From: an uncultured Bacteroidia bacterium
GTDB lineage: Bacteria; Bacteroidota; Bacteroidia; Bacteroidales; ML635J-15
NCBI GenBank assembly: GCA_902776565.1
Contig: CACYQN010000005.1
Location: forward strand, 1-64,000
Reading direction: 5' to 3'
DNA length: 64,000 bases
The translations under genes and the position numbers were made by a program. Positions 1-8,841 of the stretch are shown piece by piece. The stretch's first letter is position 1. Every line of letters starts with the position of its first letter. The notes under the pieces are model-generated. The model was given only the letters and a program-made list of their open reading frames with translations. It searched no databases and was not told where the DNA came from.

Positions 1-14
1 AAAAAGAAAAATAA

Positions 15-46
15 AAATACACTGTCGGATATCCGACAGTGTATTT
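15..46. repeat. 32-bp perfect palindrome (hairpin)
   Basis: Arms at 15-30 and 31-46 are exact reverse complements (AAATACACTGTCGGAT and its complement). It lies downstream of the leftward FISUMP gene. It could be a factor-independent terminator read from either side, since A/T runs flank it, or an operator. A TATCTTTG sequence at 52-59 resembles a Bacteroidota -7 element facing right, but no rightward gene follows it. Confidence 0.5.
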
Positions 47-111
47 AATTGTATCTTTGTCCCGTAAAAACCTGTAACGGTTATTTAGGACTAGTCATAC
101 CTTAGACTCCT

Positions 112-1245
112 TTAATCGCAAACGCAACGAACCGACGCCCCATATCCAGTATCTTCATACCTAATTGATACTGTGGAATAAAGATAACTGAAATATCGAG
201 CTGCAGAATAATAATCATTGGCATTAGAACATGTCCAAAAAACAGTTTCTCTAGAGAAACCGACATAATCATTATCATATCTGCCATCAAGAATGCTTGC
301 AGGCAACACACTAAAACCTGTAGAATTGTTTTCCGAAGGATTATTACCTACAGCACATGGGTTTGAAGAACTTTGCCAGCCAGTCTTGGATGCCAACGAC
401 TTAGCCACACTGGTTGTATCATCGCACCAATATTCGCTATTCATATACAGATAGTCTGTGAGTTGCGTCCACTCTGCAGAACTTGGCAAATGCCATCCAT
501 TAGGACAAATTCCACGAACTCCGCTAGGATTTGCGGTACTACCACTTTCACCGTTCATTATTGCACGCCAATTGTAAAGATAACCGTATTTAGCCACATT
601 TGCGGAATCGCCGTTAGGGTAAAAGCGGAATGGTTCAGTATAACTGCCAGTTGTTCCAAATGGTATGTTACCTCCGTAACGAAGGTTTTCAGCCATCCAC
701 ATCTGGTCTCCTATCTTTACTACATTATAATGATTTCCATCACGTTCGTCTGTAAAACCATTTAGCAAAGCATCTACCTTATAAATTATTGCAGCATGTG
801 CCGCAGCAATAGAATCAAGTTTTGCCTCCAACAGCTCTGCATTTCTTGCCGACTGAGCATACATTGCATACGGAACAGTTAGCAACTGGCTGACATTGGT
901 TATTCCATAGTTTGTTCCGCCATTTATATCAATTTCAGTCTTTATATAATATATTCCAGTTGCCCAGTTTATTGAGGAAAAATTACCACTAGTATTTCCT
1001 GTACCAATTTCTATGGAAACCAAACCATTTTCATTGGTTGTTGGCGAATGCGTCTCTGTATATACGGCCGTTCCTGTGGGCGTTCCCCTTAAAATCTTAA
1101 CACGCATTGAAATTTGCTGATTTACAACTAGGTTGTTGTCGCTTCCACGAACTACAGCCTGATAGCTCATTTTTTGAGGAACCTGCGCAAAAGCCATTGC
1201 ACTGATAATAAGGCAGAATACTGCCACGATAAAATTTTTATTCAT
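112..1245 (-). CDS. FISUMP-domain secreted protein
   Basis: A 377-residue exported protein. Residues 1-20 are a signal peptide ending AMAFA/Q. The N-terminal part (about 24-135) is the usual Bacteroidota lead-in beginning 'PQKMSYQAVVR'. From about 165 it matches the FISUMP domain (Fibrobacter succinogenes major paralogous domain): 'DGNHYNVVKIGDQMWMAENL', then 'YGYLYNWRAIM', 'CPNGWHLPSSAEWTQL', and the closing 'GASVRCVCD'. The family is abundant on Bacteroidota surfaces and its function is unknown. The next gene on the same strand, 45 bp upstream, is another exported protein, so the two may be cotranscribed. The domain is clear; a biological role cannot be assigned. Confidence 0.9.
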   Translation of the reverse strand: MNKNFIVAVFCLIISAMAFAQVPQKMSYQAVVRGSDNNLVVNQQISMRVKILRGTPTGTAVYTETHSPTTNENGLVSIEIGTGNTSGNFSSINWATGIYYIKTEIDINGGTNYGITNVSQLLTVPYAMYAQSARNAELLEAKLDSIAAAHAAIIYKVDALLNGFTDERDGNHYNVVKIGDQMWMAENLRYGGNIPFGTTGSYTEPFRFYPNGDSANVAKYGYLYNWRAIMNGESGSTANPSGVRGICPNGWHLPSSAEWTQLTDYLYMNSEYWCDDTTSVAKSLASKTGWQSSSNPCAVGNNPSENNSTGFSVLPASILDGRYDNDYVGFSRETVFWTCSNANDYYSAARYFSYLYSTVSIRYEDTGYGASVRCVCD

Positions 1246-1290
1246 TTTTATATCCTTGTTATTTGTTTAACCTTTGTTTGTAGTGAACTA

Positions 1291-1761
1291 TTATCTTTTT
1301 ACAACCTTGAATGTTTTCACCTCGTTTTTACCTTTCGTTATGCGGACAAAATATGTTGCCGATGGTAACGACTTCATATTGATAGCAGTTTCAGAAGAAC
1401 TTATCCGCTGCTGCATTATTTCCTTTCCAGAAATATCATAAATAGACATTTCCATGGCTTCGAAATCATCATCTTCTACACTTAGCGTCAGGTATTCGTG
1501 AGTTGGATTTGGAAAAACCGACATAGAAATAGCCATTGTGCTAGGCACTTCGGTAACATCATAAATATCATAAGGCAACTGTACGCCTTCATTTATTTTT
1601 CCAAGCGCTCCTGCAGTTGAAGAATAGAATGGCTGTCCGATGGAATAGCTCACTTTTCCCGCATTGCCACTTGCATTACCGCCAGAAGCATTCACAGAAC
1701 TTTGAGCAAACATACAAAATCCCATCATCAGCACACAAATAAGAACAACTAATTTCCTCAT
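1291..1761 (-). CDS. Small T9SS-sorted exported protein
   Basis: A 156-residue protein starting at 1761 (MRKLVVLICVLMMGFCMFAQ), which gives a clean signal peptide; the open frame extends further upstream but without signal-like sequence. After the cleavage site a short Ser/Gly/Asn-rich stretch contains 'GKVSYSIGQPFYSS', a motif I associate with short Bacteroidota secreted proteins. Residues about 80-156 form a type A T9SS sorting domain: 'SVFPNPTHEYLTLSV', 'ISGKEIMQQRI', 'LPSATYFVRITKG', 'KTFKVVKR'. The cargo part is very small, so the protein is mostly a signal peptide plus sorting domain. It implies a type IX secretion system elsewhere in the genome. Confidence 0.85.
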   Translation of the reverse strand: MRKLVVLICVLMMGFCMFAQSSVNASGGNASGNAGKVSYSIGQPFYSSTAGALGKINEGVQLPYDIYDVTEVPSTMAISMSVFPNPTHEYLTLSVEDDDFEAMEMSIYDISGKEIMQQRISSSETAINMKSLPSATYFVRITKGKNEVKTFKVVKR

Positions 1762-1890
1762 TATCTTATGTTTTGACAATAAATTATAATATACTAACCA
1801 AAATGCAAAATTACAAAAATTAATAGGATTAACGTCTAAAAATAAGAAAAGCCACAACAAAGTGGCTTTCCATTCATTATCAACAAGATA

Positions 1891-3144
1891 TTACAATCCA
1901 AATTCTTTCTTTACCTTGTCAACGTAGTCAAGTTTTTCCCAAGTGAAAAGTTCAACTTCCTTTTCAATCTTCTTGCCGTCGGCAATAAAGGATTTCTTCA
2001 CGACCTGTGGTTCGCGACCGAAATGTCCGTATGCTGCGGTTTCGGCGTAAATTGGGTTCAACAGTTTCAAACGCTTCTGAATTGCAGCAGGTGTGAGCGG
2101 GAAAAGTTTCTTTACTTTCTCGGCAATTTCGGCATCGCTCATCTTCACCTTTGCAGTTCCGTAGGTGTTGACATATATTCCAACTGGTTCGGCAACACCG
2201 ATTGCGTATGCAACCTGAATAAGGATTTCGTCGGCAACGCCCGCTGCAACAAGGTTCTTTGCAATGTGACGTGCTGCGTAAGCTGCAGAGCGGTCAACCT
2301 TCGACGGGTCTTTTCCGCTGAATGCACCGCCACCGTGTGCGCCCTTGCCACCGTAGGTGTCAACGATAATCTTACGACCGGTAAGACCGCTGTCGCCGTG
2401 AGGTCCACCGATTACAAACTTTCCTGTCGGGTTGACAAACAGCTTGAAATCTTTCTTGAAAAGCTTCTGTGTGCGAGCTGGCAAGTCGGCAATCACCCTA
2501 GGTATCAAGATTTTGCGGACATCATTTTCAATCTTTTTGAGCATCTTATCTTCATTCTTGTCGAAATCGTCGTGCTGTGTAGAGATTACTATGGTGTCGA
2601 TTCTTACTGGAGTGCCTTTCTCGTCGTATTCGATTGTTATCTGCGACTTTGCATCGGGACGAAGATAAGTCATTTCCTTGCCTTCGCGACGGATTTCGGA
2701 AAGTTTCTTCAACATCCTGTGAGCAAGGTCAAGAGGCAAAGGCATATAGGTGTCGGTATCCTTGCAGGCATAACCGAACATCATACCCTGGTCGCCAGCG
2801 CCCTGTTCGGCTGCGGTTTCGCGCTCAACGCCCTGATTAATGTCGGGAGACTGCTCGTGAATTGTTGACATCACACCACAGGAATTGCCATCGAAGCGAT
2901 ATTCGCCCTTGGTGTAGCCTATTCCGTTCACAACCTTGCGCACAACGCTCTGAACGTCAACGTATGCTTTTGATTTAACTTCGCCAGCGACAACAACCAA
3001 ACCTGTGGTTACAAGTGTTTCGCAGGCAACTTTTGATTTCGGGTCCTGAGCCAGAAATTCGTCGAGTATCGAGTCCGAAATCTGGTCTGCCACTTTGTCG
3101 GGATGTCCTTCCGACACTGATTCTGATGTAAAATAATAGTTCAT
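1891..3144 (-). CDS. metK: S-adenosylmethionine synthetase
   Basis: A 417-residue cytosolic enzyme that makes S-adenosylmethionine from methionine and ATP. The N terminus '[20 protein letters not shown]' carries the conserved active-site His. '[12 protein letters not shown]' and '[18 protein letters not shown]' are the other signature segments, followed by the conserved '[12 protein letters not shown]'. Length and domain order are normal for the family. The start is placed at MNYYFTS because that is the conserved N terminus. A TACCTTTG promoter lies about 120 bp upstream. SAM made here supplies the radical SAM enzymes (viperin, MiaB) and the methyltransferase PrmC in this window. Confidence 0.98.
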   Translation of the reverse strand: MNYYFTSESVSEGHPDKVADQISDSILDEFLAQDPKSKVACETLVTTGLVVVAGEVKSKAYVDVQSVVRKVVNGIGYTKGEYRFDGNSCGVMSTIHEQSPDINQGVERETAAEQGAGDQGMMFGYACKDTDTYMPLPLDLAHRMLKKLSEIRREGKEMTYLRPDAKSQITIEYDEKGTPVRIDTIVISTQHDDFDKNEDKMLKKIENDVRKILIPRVIADLPARTQKLFKKDFKLFVNPTGKFVIGGPHGDSGLTGRKIIVDTYGGKGAHGGGAFSGKDPSKVDRSAAYAARHIAKNLVAAGVADEILIQVAYAIGVAEPVGIYVNTYGTAKVKMSDAEIAEKVKKLFPLTPAAIQKRLKLLNPIYAETAAYGHFGREPQVVKKSFIADGKKIEKEVELFTWEKLDYVDKVKKEFGL

Positions 3145-3263
3145 CTGTCAATAAGTTTTTAAACGTTAATAACAGGAACGATTGGGATGTAACTTGGAAT
3201 TTGTGTTTTTAGCATTTTTTTCCGTGGTTGCAAGCATCCAAATCTTTCCACAAAATTTCATCG

Positions 3264-3293
3264 CAAAGGTATTGCAATAATTGCAATGTGCAA
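3264..3293 (-). promoter_or_regulatory. Probable metK promoter
   Basis: Read leftward, TACCTTTG (3264-3271) matches the Bacteroidota -7 consensus TAnnTTTG. A TTGC (3290-3293) sits 18 bp further upstream, as expected for the -33 element. It leaves a leader of roughly 115 nt before metK. I did not see a convincing SAM riboswitch fold in the leader. Confidence 0.55.
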
Positions 3294-3377
3294 GTTAAAT
3301 TTTTGCTAAAAAATTAACAGCATAATGTTTGCGGAGAATCTGTCTGATAATCATTATTGTCCTTTATATCCTACCAT

Positions 3378-3535
3378 GTCATTCCGAAAAGCAGAACGAA
3401 CAGCAAAAGGAACGTTGCTTGTGAGTTCGCTTATCCGGAATCTGTTCTATAATAATCCGTTAATAGATTACGGACAGCAGTCTTCACAACGCTCACCGTT
3501 CCGCATCGCGTGTTCCGACTAGCTTCCGAAATGAC
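3378..3535 (+). repeat. Dispersed palindromic repeat, copy 1 (core)
   Basis: An imperfect palindrome bounded by GTCATTCCG and TTCCGAAATGAC. It holds a central hairpin (AATCTGTTCTATAATA paired with TTAATAGATT) and conserved blocks GGAACGT, TTCACAACGCTC and CGTTCCGCATCGCG. Related copies lie at 30380-30653, 57846-58037 and 60661-60920. The remaining sequence between metK and lgt (3145-3614) contains no gene that I can see. Confidence 0.75.
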
Positions 3536-3614
3536 GACTCTCTAAAAAATTTTACGTAACTAATTCAATTTAAGAGTTGCCAATGTATTATTTATTTTTA
3601 GCGAACAACAATAG

Positions 3615-4514
3615 CTATTTCTTATCCTTTGTTGTATTTGCAACGGGTTCTGTTTTACCTTTTTTCCAGTACTGCCTAATCACAAGCACGATTCCGAATA
3701 TTACAAAAGGTATGCTGAGAAGCTGTCCCATCGTAATCGGTGCATTCCAGATGAATTCTGCCTGCTCGGTCTTGGTGTATTCAATGAGGAAGCGGAATCC
3801 GAAAAGTACAATGAGGAACCACCCGAGGAATGTCCCGTGCTTCCACTCTTTAACGAACTTTCTGTAAATCAAGAAGAACACGAAGAACATTGCGATATAG
3901 AAGAAAGCCTCGTACAATTGGGTCGGGTGACGTGCCACCATATAATCCGACAGACAGTCAACATTAAGGTCGGGACAAGCGCCATTTGCCGCAACGTATG
4001 CATTATCAAGGTCTTCCCAGTTGCGCATAAACATAACGCCCCAAGGCAATGTCGTCGGAATGCCAAGGATTTCGCTGTTGATGAAATTTCCTACACGAAC
4101 AAAAGCACCAGCCAGCGGAACAACGACTGCGGTTTTGTCAATTGCTTCAAAATAAGGCATCTTAGAACGACGAGAATAAAGCCAGATGGCGATAAGGATT
4201 CCGATTGCGCCGCCGTGACTTGCAAGACCGCCTTCCCAAACCTTCAGAATTTCAAGCGGATGGCTTAAATAGTAGCCCGGGTTGTAGAAAAAGCAATGCC
4301 CGAGCCTCAAACCGATTACACAACCTAATATTATATATATTGCGAACTTGTCGGTTTGTTTCTGTTCGTAGCCTTCGCGTTTCATTATCCTGCCAAGCAC
4401 AATGTAGCCAAGCAGAAAACCGACAGCCAAAAGCAGTCCGTACCATCTGATTCCGTGTTCGCCGATTTGAAACATCACAGGGTCGGCATCCCATACAAAA
4501 TATAAAAGGTTCAT
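3615..4514 (-). CDS. lgt: Prolipoprotein diacylglyceryl transferase
   Basis: A 299-residue inner-membrane enzyme that transfers diacylglyceryl from phosphatidylglycerol to the lipobox cysteine of prolipoproteins. It has about seven hydrophobic segments. The signature pieces are 'IRWYGLLLAVGFLLGY', 'WEGGLASHGGAIG', 'RVGNFINSEILG' and 'ARHPTQLYEA', with the final 'GFRFLIEYTKTEQ'. Length is usual for the family. It is needed by the many lipoproteins in this window (LSC, MFGC, LTGC and FSGC lipoboxes). It stands alone: a repeat-bearing gap separates it from metK, and DUF805 lies upstream on the same strand. Confidence 0.97.
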   Translation of the reverse strand: MNLLYFVWDADPVMFQIGEHGIRWYGLLLAVGFLLGYIVLGRIMKREGYEQKQTDKFAIYIILGCVIGLRLGHCFFYNPGYYLSHPLEILKVWEGGLASHGGAIGILIAIWLYSRRSKMPYFEAIDKTAVVVPLAGAFVRVGNFINSEILGIPTTLPWGVMFMRNWEDLDNAYVAANGACPDLNVDCLSDYMVARHPTQLYEAFFYIAMFFVFFLIYRKFVKEWKHGTFLGWFLIVLFGFRFLIEYTKTEQAEFIWNAPITMGQLLSIPFVIFGIVLVIRQYWKKGKTEPVANTTKDKK

Positions 4515-4589
4515 CTGAATGAATTTTTGCGGCGCAAAATTAAAGATTTATTTCGAAACGAAATGACATAATACACAATAACCTTACCC

Positions 4590-4650
4590 ATCGACCCTTC
4601 GACCCTTCGACAAGCTCAGGGAGCGAAGGCTCAGGGAGCGAAAGGGAGCG
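4590..4650. repeat. CTTCGACAAGCTCAGG-type short repeat
   Basis: Contains CCCTTCGACAAGCTCAGGG, whose ends form a CCCT/AGGG inverted pair, followed by degenerate 'gagcgaaggctcaggg' iterations. About 46 bp is nearly identical to 31130-31175. The reverse-orientation core is at 48775-48800 and 48840-48860. It is non-coding. Confidence 0.7.
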
Positions 4651-4681
4651 GGATTAGTTTTTTAACGAAAGAGCGTGCTCA

Positions 4682-5212
4682 TTAAACCTCTTCCATCTTG
4701 GGGTCTGGACCATACTTGTTCCTTCCCTCCTGCCCTTTAAAACATCCGAATACAACCCATAAAGCAACCATAAACCAGTCAATAATAGTCTCAAAAACTA
4801 GAAAAGTCATTTTTATGGCAAACGAATCGACATGAATAATGTCAAAAATCGGTGGTACAATACCCAACAAGAAAAACAACGCCCAGTAACCGCTCAAGCC
4901 AACATCATGCAATCTGCGGACAGTAACGGCATACGTCGGCAAAATTGTGACAGCCCAAAATGCTATCAGCAAATAAGCCACAACCGACACCCAGCCTTTT
5001 CCTTGAAATAGGAAAACGAAAAAATCAGACTCTCCCAAAATAGAGTCAAAATAGCCATAGTCAACATGTTGTGCAATCAAGCCAATTGTATATACAATTG
5101 ACAATACCATACTGATAACTATACAAGCACACGAGAATGACCAGTATTCCCTTCTTCTTGCTCTGCCCTTTAAGTCGGCATAATGTTTCAAACATTTCAA
5201 AAAATACTTCAT
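4682..5212 (-). CDS. DUF805 membrane protein
   Basis: A 176-residue protein with about four transmembrane helices, matching the DUF805 (YhaH-like) family. The N terminus 'YADLKGRARRREYWSF' and the central 'LPTYAVTVRRLHDVGLSGYW' are the family's two hallmarks. The charged 'GQEGRNKYGPDP' tail is also typical ('G..g.N.yGpdP'). Its function is unknown. It sits 27 bp downstream of asnB on the same strand and may be read through from it. Confidence 0.9.
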   Translation of the reverse strand: MKYFLKCLKHYADLKGRARRREYWSFSCACIVISMVLSIVYTIGLIAQHVDYGYFDSILGESDFFVFLFQGKGWVSVVAYLLIAFWAVTILPTYAVTVRRLHDVGLSGYWALFFLLGIVPPIFDIIHVDSFAIKMTFLVFETIIDWFMVALWVVFGCFKGQEGRNKYGPDPKMEEV

Positions 5213-5239
5213 AATATCAAATTTATAGTTTACAATAAT

Positions 5240-7117
5240 TTACAAGTTCATATTCCTTTTCCACCACCACTGGAAAACAATTAATGCCCAGACCTTTGCA
5301 GCAGCATCGCCTACATTGTTACCGCGAAGCCGATTCTTAAGTTCCGCCACCTCGTTGTAATTGAACAGCCCCTGCCCTTCGACAAACTTTTCCGAAAGCA
5401 AGTCGTTCTCTATCAAGTCGTAAAGTTCATTATTGAACCACTTCAAGAGAGGCACTTCAAATCCGTGTTTACGGCGATTGAGCAGTTCAGACGGGAAAAA
5501 GTCGGCAAAAGTCTCACGCAGAATCTTCTTACGCGACTGAGAATCAATCTTGTACGCCGACGGCAGACACGACACATAATCCACAACCGTATGGTCGAGG
5601 AAAGGAACACGCACCTCAAGGCTGTTAGCCATCGACATCATATCGACCTTTGTGAGCATATCTCCCTGAAGCACAAGGTGCATATCGGCATATAGCACAT
5701 CATTCATATCGGAAAAATCTTTGCCAATGCACTGCGACTTACGTTCATCAAAAGTCGTTTTGTCTGCTTTGCATTTCAAAAGCCTGTCAGTATATGCATC
5801 GTCACCAATGCTTGCCCACCGCCAGTAACGTTCCGCTTCGGAAAGGTTGTACCCCGATGCAAACCTGTCGAGTTGACGAAATGTATTGGCAATCTTCGAG
5901 TTGCGCGATTTTGGCATAATCTTCCACACAGGTGCAAATGCTGCGACAGCCTTTTCCTTCAACCCAGCATTCATAACACGCAAATGCGCCGAATGCTTGT
6001 TGTAACCCGAAAAAAGTTCGTCTGCACCATCACCGCTAAGCGCAACTGTAACCTTGGTGCGCGTCAACTTACTTAGTATGTCAACAGCAAGAGCCGACGA
6101 ATCGGCAAACGGTTCGTCAAGATAATCAAGCGTATGCGAAATGTTCTCAAGCAAATCCTTGCTGCTGATTTTGAATGCAGTATGATTGGTATTGAATCGT
6201 TTTGCAATGATTTCGGCGCAATCGGTCTCGTCGAAATACTTGTTGTCGGAAAAACCGACGGAGAAAGTATTCAACTTCGATGTAAACTGCGAAGCCAGCC
6301 CCGTAATTATCGAAGAATCAATGCCTCCGCTAAGAAAACAACCTAACGGCACATCGGCTATAAGACGGCGCTGCACCGAAGCAGAAAGCAGTTCGCGTAG
6401 CTTTTTCTTGGCAGTTTCGTAGTCATCGTCAATAGGACTTGTGCGACGATTTGGAATTGTATAATACGAATGCTCCTCGACTCCATCTGGCGTAATGCGC
6501 AGAAAAGAACCAGGACGTAATTTGCGTGTATTCTTGAAAATACCCTGATTTGTAGGAATATAGTTGAGTTGAAAATATGTTTTCAAAGCCTCGTTGTCAA
6601 TCTCCTTTGGAATCCCCATAGCAACAAGGGCCTTCATTTCCGAGGCGAACATAATTTTCTCGCCGTCGGAATACAGCACAACTGGATTGATTCCCATACG
6701 GTCACGCACCACAAGGCACTCCTTTTTTCGGATGTCGTAAAATGCAAAAGCAAAACAGCCATTCAACTTTTCAACAGCAGAACTACCATACTTAATCAGC
6801 AGATACAAAAGGACTTCGGTGTCCGACTTAGATGTAAACTTAATGCCATCGGAAATAAGTTCTTCCCGGAAATCGTTGTGGTTATAGAATTCACCGTTGA
6901 AAACAAGCACATAATTGTCAGAAGCATCAACAAATGGCTGACTGCCAGCGTCGGAAGTGTCGATAATGGAAAGACGGGTATGACCGAGGGCGACATTGTC
7001 CCTGACAAAAAATCCATTGCTGTCGGGACCACGGCTTTCGAGCGAAGCTACCGCCCTCTTTATCATCGGTTCCAATTCAATGCTTTTGTACGAATATATT
7101 CCAGCAATTCCGCACAT
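5240..7117 (-). CDS. asnB: Asparagine synthase (glutamine-hydrolysing)
   Basis: A 625-residue two-domain amidotransferase. Cys2 (MCGIAG) is the class II glutaminase nucleophile, with 'SRGPDSNG' and 'VFNGEFYNH' completing that site. The synthetase half has the PP-loop 'SGGIDSS' (263-269), then 'SGDGADELFSGY' and 'LEVRVPFLDH'. It converts aspartate, glutamine and ATP to asparagine. Relatives of about 620 residues with this architecture also occur in surface polysaccharide clusters, where they amidate sugars, but no such cluster is next to it here. The upstream gap holds only short repeats. Confidence 0.93.
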   Translation of the reverse strand: MCGIAGIYSYKSIELEPMIKRAVASLESRGPDSNGFFVRDNVALGHTRLSIIDTSDAGSQPFVDASDNYVLVFNGEFYNHNDFREELISDGIKFTSKSDTEVLLYLLIKYGSSAVEKLNGCFAFAFYDIRKKECLVVRDRMGINPVVLYSDGEKIMFASEMKALVAMGIPKEIDNEALKTYFQLNYIPTNQGIFKNTRKLRPGSFLRITPDGVEEHSYYTIPNRRTSPIDDDYETAKKKLRELLSASVQRRLIADVPLGCFLSGGIDSSIITGLASQFTSKLNTFSVGFSDNKYFDETDCAEIIAKRFNTNHTAFKISSKDLLENISHTLDYLDEPFADSSALAVDILSKLTRTKVTVALSGDGADELFSGYNKHSAHLRVMNAGLKEKAVAAFAPVWKIMPKSRNSKIANTFRQLDRFASGYNLSEAERYWRWASIGDDAYTDRLLKCKADKTTFDERKSQCIGKDFSDMNDVLYADMHLVLQGDMLTKVDMMSMANSLEVRVPFLDHTVVDYVSCLPSAYKIDSQSRKKILRETFADFFPSELLNRRKHGFEVPLLKWFNNELYDLIENDLLSEKFVEGQGLFNYNEVAELKNRLRGNNVGDAAAKVWALIVFQWWWKRNMNL

Positions 7118-7330
7118 ATAAAGTTTCTAAGTTTCTATGGCTTACGCCGTTTATAAGTTTTGTGGCTTACGCCGTTTATAAGTTTAACTTCGTTGAGGGC
7201 TTCGCCGTTCTGTGGCTGCGCCGTTTATAAGTTTCTGTGGCTTACGCCGTTTATAAGTTTAACTTCGTTGAGGGCTTCGCCGTTCTATGGCTACGCCGTT
7301 TATATGTCTATTGGACTAATTTAATTGTTA
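7118..7330. repeat. Degenerate GGCTTACGCCGTTTATAAG repeats
   Basis: About six diverged copies of 'GTGGCTTACGCCGTTTATAAGTTT', some carrying 'AACTTCGTTGAGGGCTTCGCCG', in the asnB/peptidase gap, followed by a short 'attatccattatcaattatcc' run (7338-7372). Related copies lie at 8776-8870 and 48725-48850. No coding potential was seen. Confidence 0.7.
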
Positions 7331-7369
7331 ATTGTACATTATCCATTATCAATTATCCATTGTCCATTA

Positions 7370-8752
7370 TTATTCTTCAGGTGCAAACATCGGGTCCCAC
7401 GGCGGAAGAACTATCGGCTTCTGGTCGAGCACCTTCTTGACATCACCACTCAAGTACTTCTTGTTCACAACGATACGGAACATATACTCGTTGAACCACT
7501 CGTCGGTGAAAGTCAGGTAGCCATTGTGACCGTAGGAAGCTCCCCACGAGTTCTCGAACTGCCATTTTGTTGGAACATCCTTGTCGTCAACATCAACAGC
7601 AACAAGCAACATTGCGTGCGATGAACCGCTATCGAAAGTCTTGATTCTCGTAGCCTTATCCATTCCAAACTTCATTCCGAGCAACGACTCAAAATCGAAA
7701 TTGTTGACATCTAAAGTACCATCGTTCTTGCTGAGGAACTTGCTTACATCACACGACGAATACAGAGGTTCCTTGTCCTTTAGGCTTGCCAAGGCAGCCT
7801 TTTTCAGTTCGTCGGCCGGCAAATTGACATACAGCCAGTTCTTACCTTCGAGGACATTGCGGTCGAATTCAATTTCATACACCTTGTTGTATTCGCGCGA
7901 CGGGTCGTTCATCAGCATAACATAATCGGAAGTCTTGTAGTTCGGGAAAAAATCCTTGAAAAACGACATCGGAGTATAGTCCTTGTAAGCCTCTTCCTTC
8001 TCAAAGCGATACTTGAACTCAGTTGGCGGTTCGCCAAGGAACAGAACCAAATAGCGATAAACCTCACAAAGCATATTGAACTTCATCTCGTCGATTTTCT
8101 TCGGAGCCAACTTCTGTGCCTTGGCATCGCGGAGCTGCATTGCATCCTCGCGCAATTTGCGCGACAGCAACTGGTTGAGCCACGAAGTGTTGTTGGAATG
8201 GTAAGTTTCGGGCATTACCGTATTCGGCACAAGTCCGTACTTTTCAACCAAGTTGGCGAACGAATTCCAAACACCGCCATCACCTATCGGGTTATGCAAA
8301 GCCCATTCGTTTGTCCTGTCGTCCAGAGGCTTATCGGCATTCTGGAGAATTATTTCAAGGAACAAGTTCGACTTCTCGAACATATCCCAGAAATAGAGAT
8401 AATTCTGCGAAAATTCAAAGCCGCCAAGTTCCTTGTCCTTGATAATCTGCGGACGAAGCGAACTCAAACCAGTAAACATCCAGCAACGGCCCGAACTTTT
8501 CTGGTCGCAAATGCCCTTTACATCAGCCTTGTACTTGAACTGATGGTCGGCCTTGCCAACAACATCACGATTCACAGCCAAACTGCGTATATCATTGTTC
8601 GACAGCGCATTGCGGATACCCTTGTCGGCTTCCGACTTATGCTTGTAATTGTCACGGATGCTGTTGACAACATCTTCGGTCAAGTTCTTGGTGTTTTGGG
8701 CAAACAAGGTAGAGCCCAAAGCTAAAAGTGTAATAATCAAAAGTTTTCTCAT
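7370..8752 (-). CDS. C1B cysteine peptidase (bleomycin hydrolase/PepC type)
   Basis: A 460-residue papain-fold aminopeptidase of the bleomycin hydrolase family. The catalytic Cys90 lies in 'ICDQKSSGRCWMF', the His in 'FDSGSSHAMLLVAVDV' and the Asn in 'KWQFENSWGASYGHNGYL'. Residues 1-18 (MRKLLIITLLALGSTLFA/Q) form a signal peptide. The enzyme is therefore predicted to be periplasmic, whereas classical PepC and Lap3 are cytosolic. Exported members are common in Bacteroidales and would trim peptides. It is flanked on both sides by GGCTTACGCCG repeats and has no operon partners. Confidence 0.92.
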   Translation of the reverse strand: MRKLLIITLLALGSTLFAQNTKNLTEDVVNSIRDNYKHKSEADKGIRNALSNNDIRSLAVNRDVVGKADHQFKYKADVKGICDQKSSGRCWMFTGLSSLRPQIIKDKELGGFEFSQNYLYFWDMFEKSNLFLEIILQNADKPLDDRTNEWALHNPIGDGGVWNSFANLVEKYGLVPNTVMPETYHSNNTSWLNQLLSRKLREDAMQLRDAKAQKLAPKKIDEMKFNMLCEVYRYLVLFLGEPPTEFKYRFEKEEAYKDYTPMSFFKDFFPNYKTSDYVMLMNDPSREYNKVYEIEFDRNVLEGKNWLYVNLPADELKKAALASLKDKEPLYSSCDVSKFLSKNDGTLDVNNFDFESLLGMKFGMDKATRIKTFDSGSSHAMLLVAVDVDDKDVPTKWQFENSWGASYGHNGYLTFTDEWFNEYMFRIVVNKKYLSGDVKKVLDQKPIVLPPWDPMFAPEE

Positions 8753-8769
8753 ATCTAAATTAATTTGTT

Positions 8770-8841
8770 TCTAAGTTCAGTGGCTGACACCGTTTTAATG
8801 GCTTCGCCGTTTCTAATTGTTTCTGTGGGCTGCGCCCGTTT
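8770..8841. repeat. GGCTTCGCCG short repeats
   Basis: Diverged copies of the repeat seen at 7118-7330 ('agtggctgacaccgttt', 'gtgggctgcgcccgtttctagg'). The last copy runs into the 3' end of the following leftward gene. Confidence 0.5.

Noticed and set aside
2023..2868. 281-codon open frame opposite metK
   Set aside because: It lies wholly antisense to a complete, conserved metK; its translation has no recognisable domain and is Cys/Val-rich as expected for a shadow frame.
3145..3377. SAM riboswitch in the metK leader
   Set aside because: A leader of about 115 nt exists, but I could not trace the conserved helices or pseudoknot of a known SAM riboswitch class.
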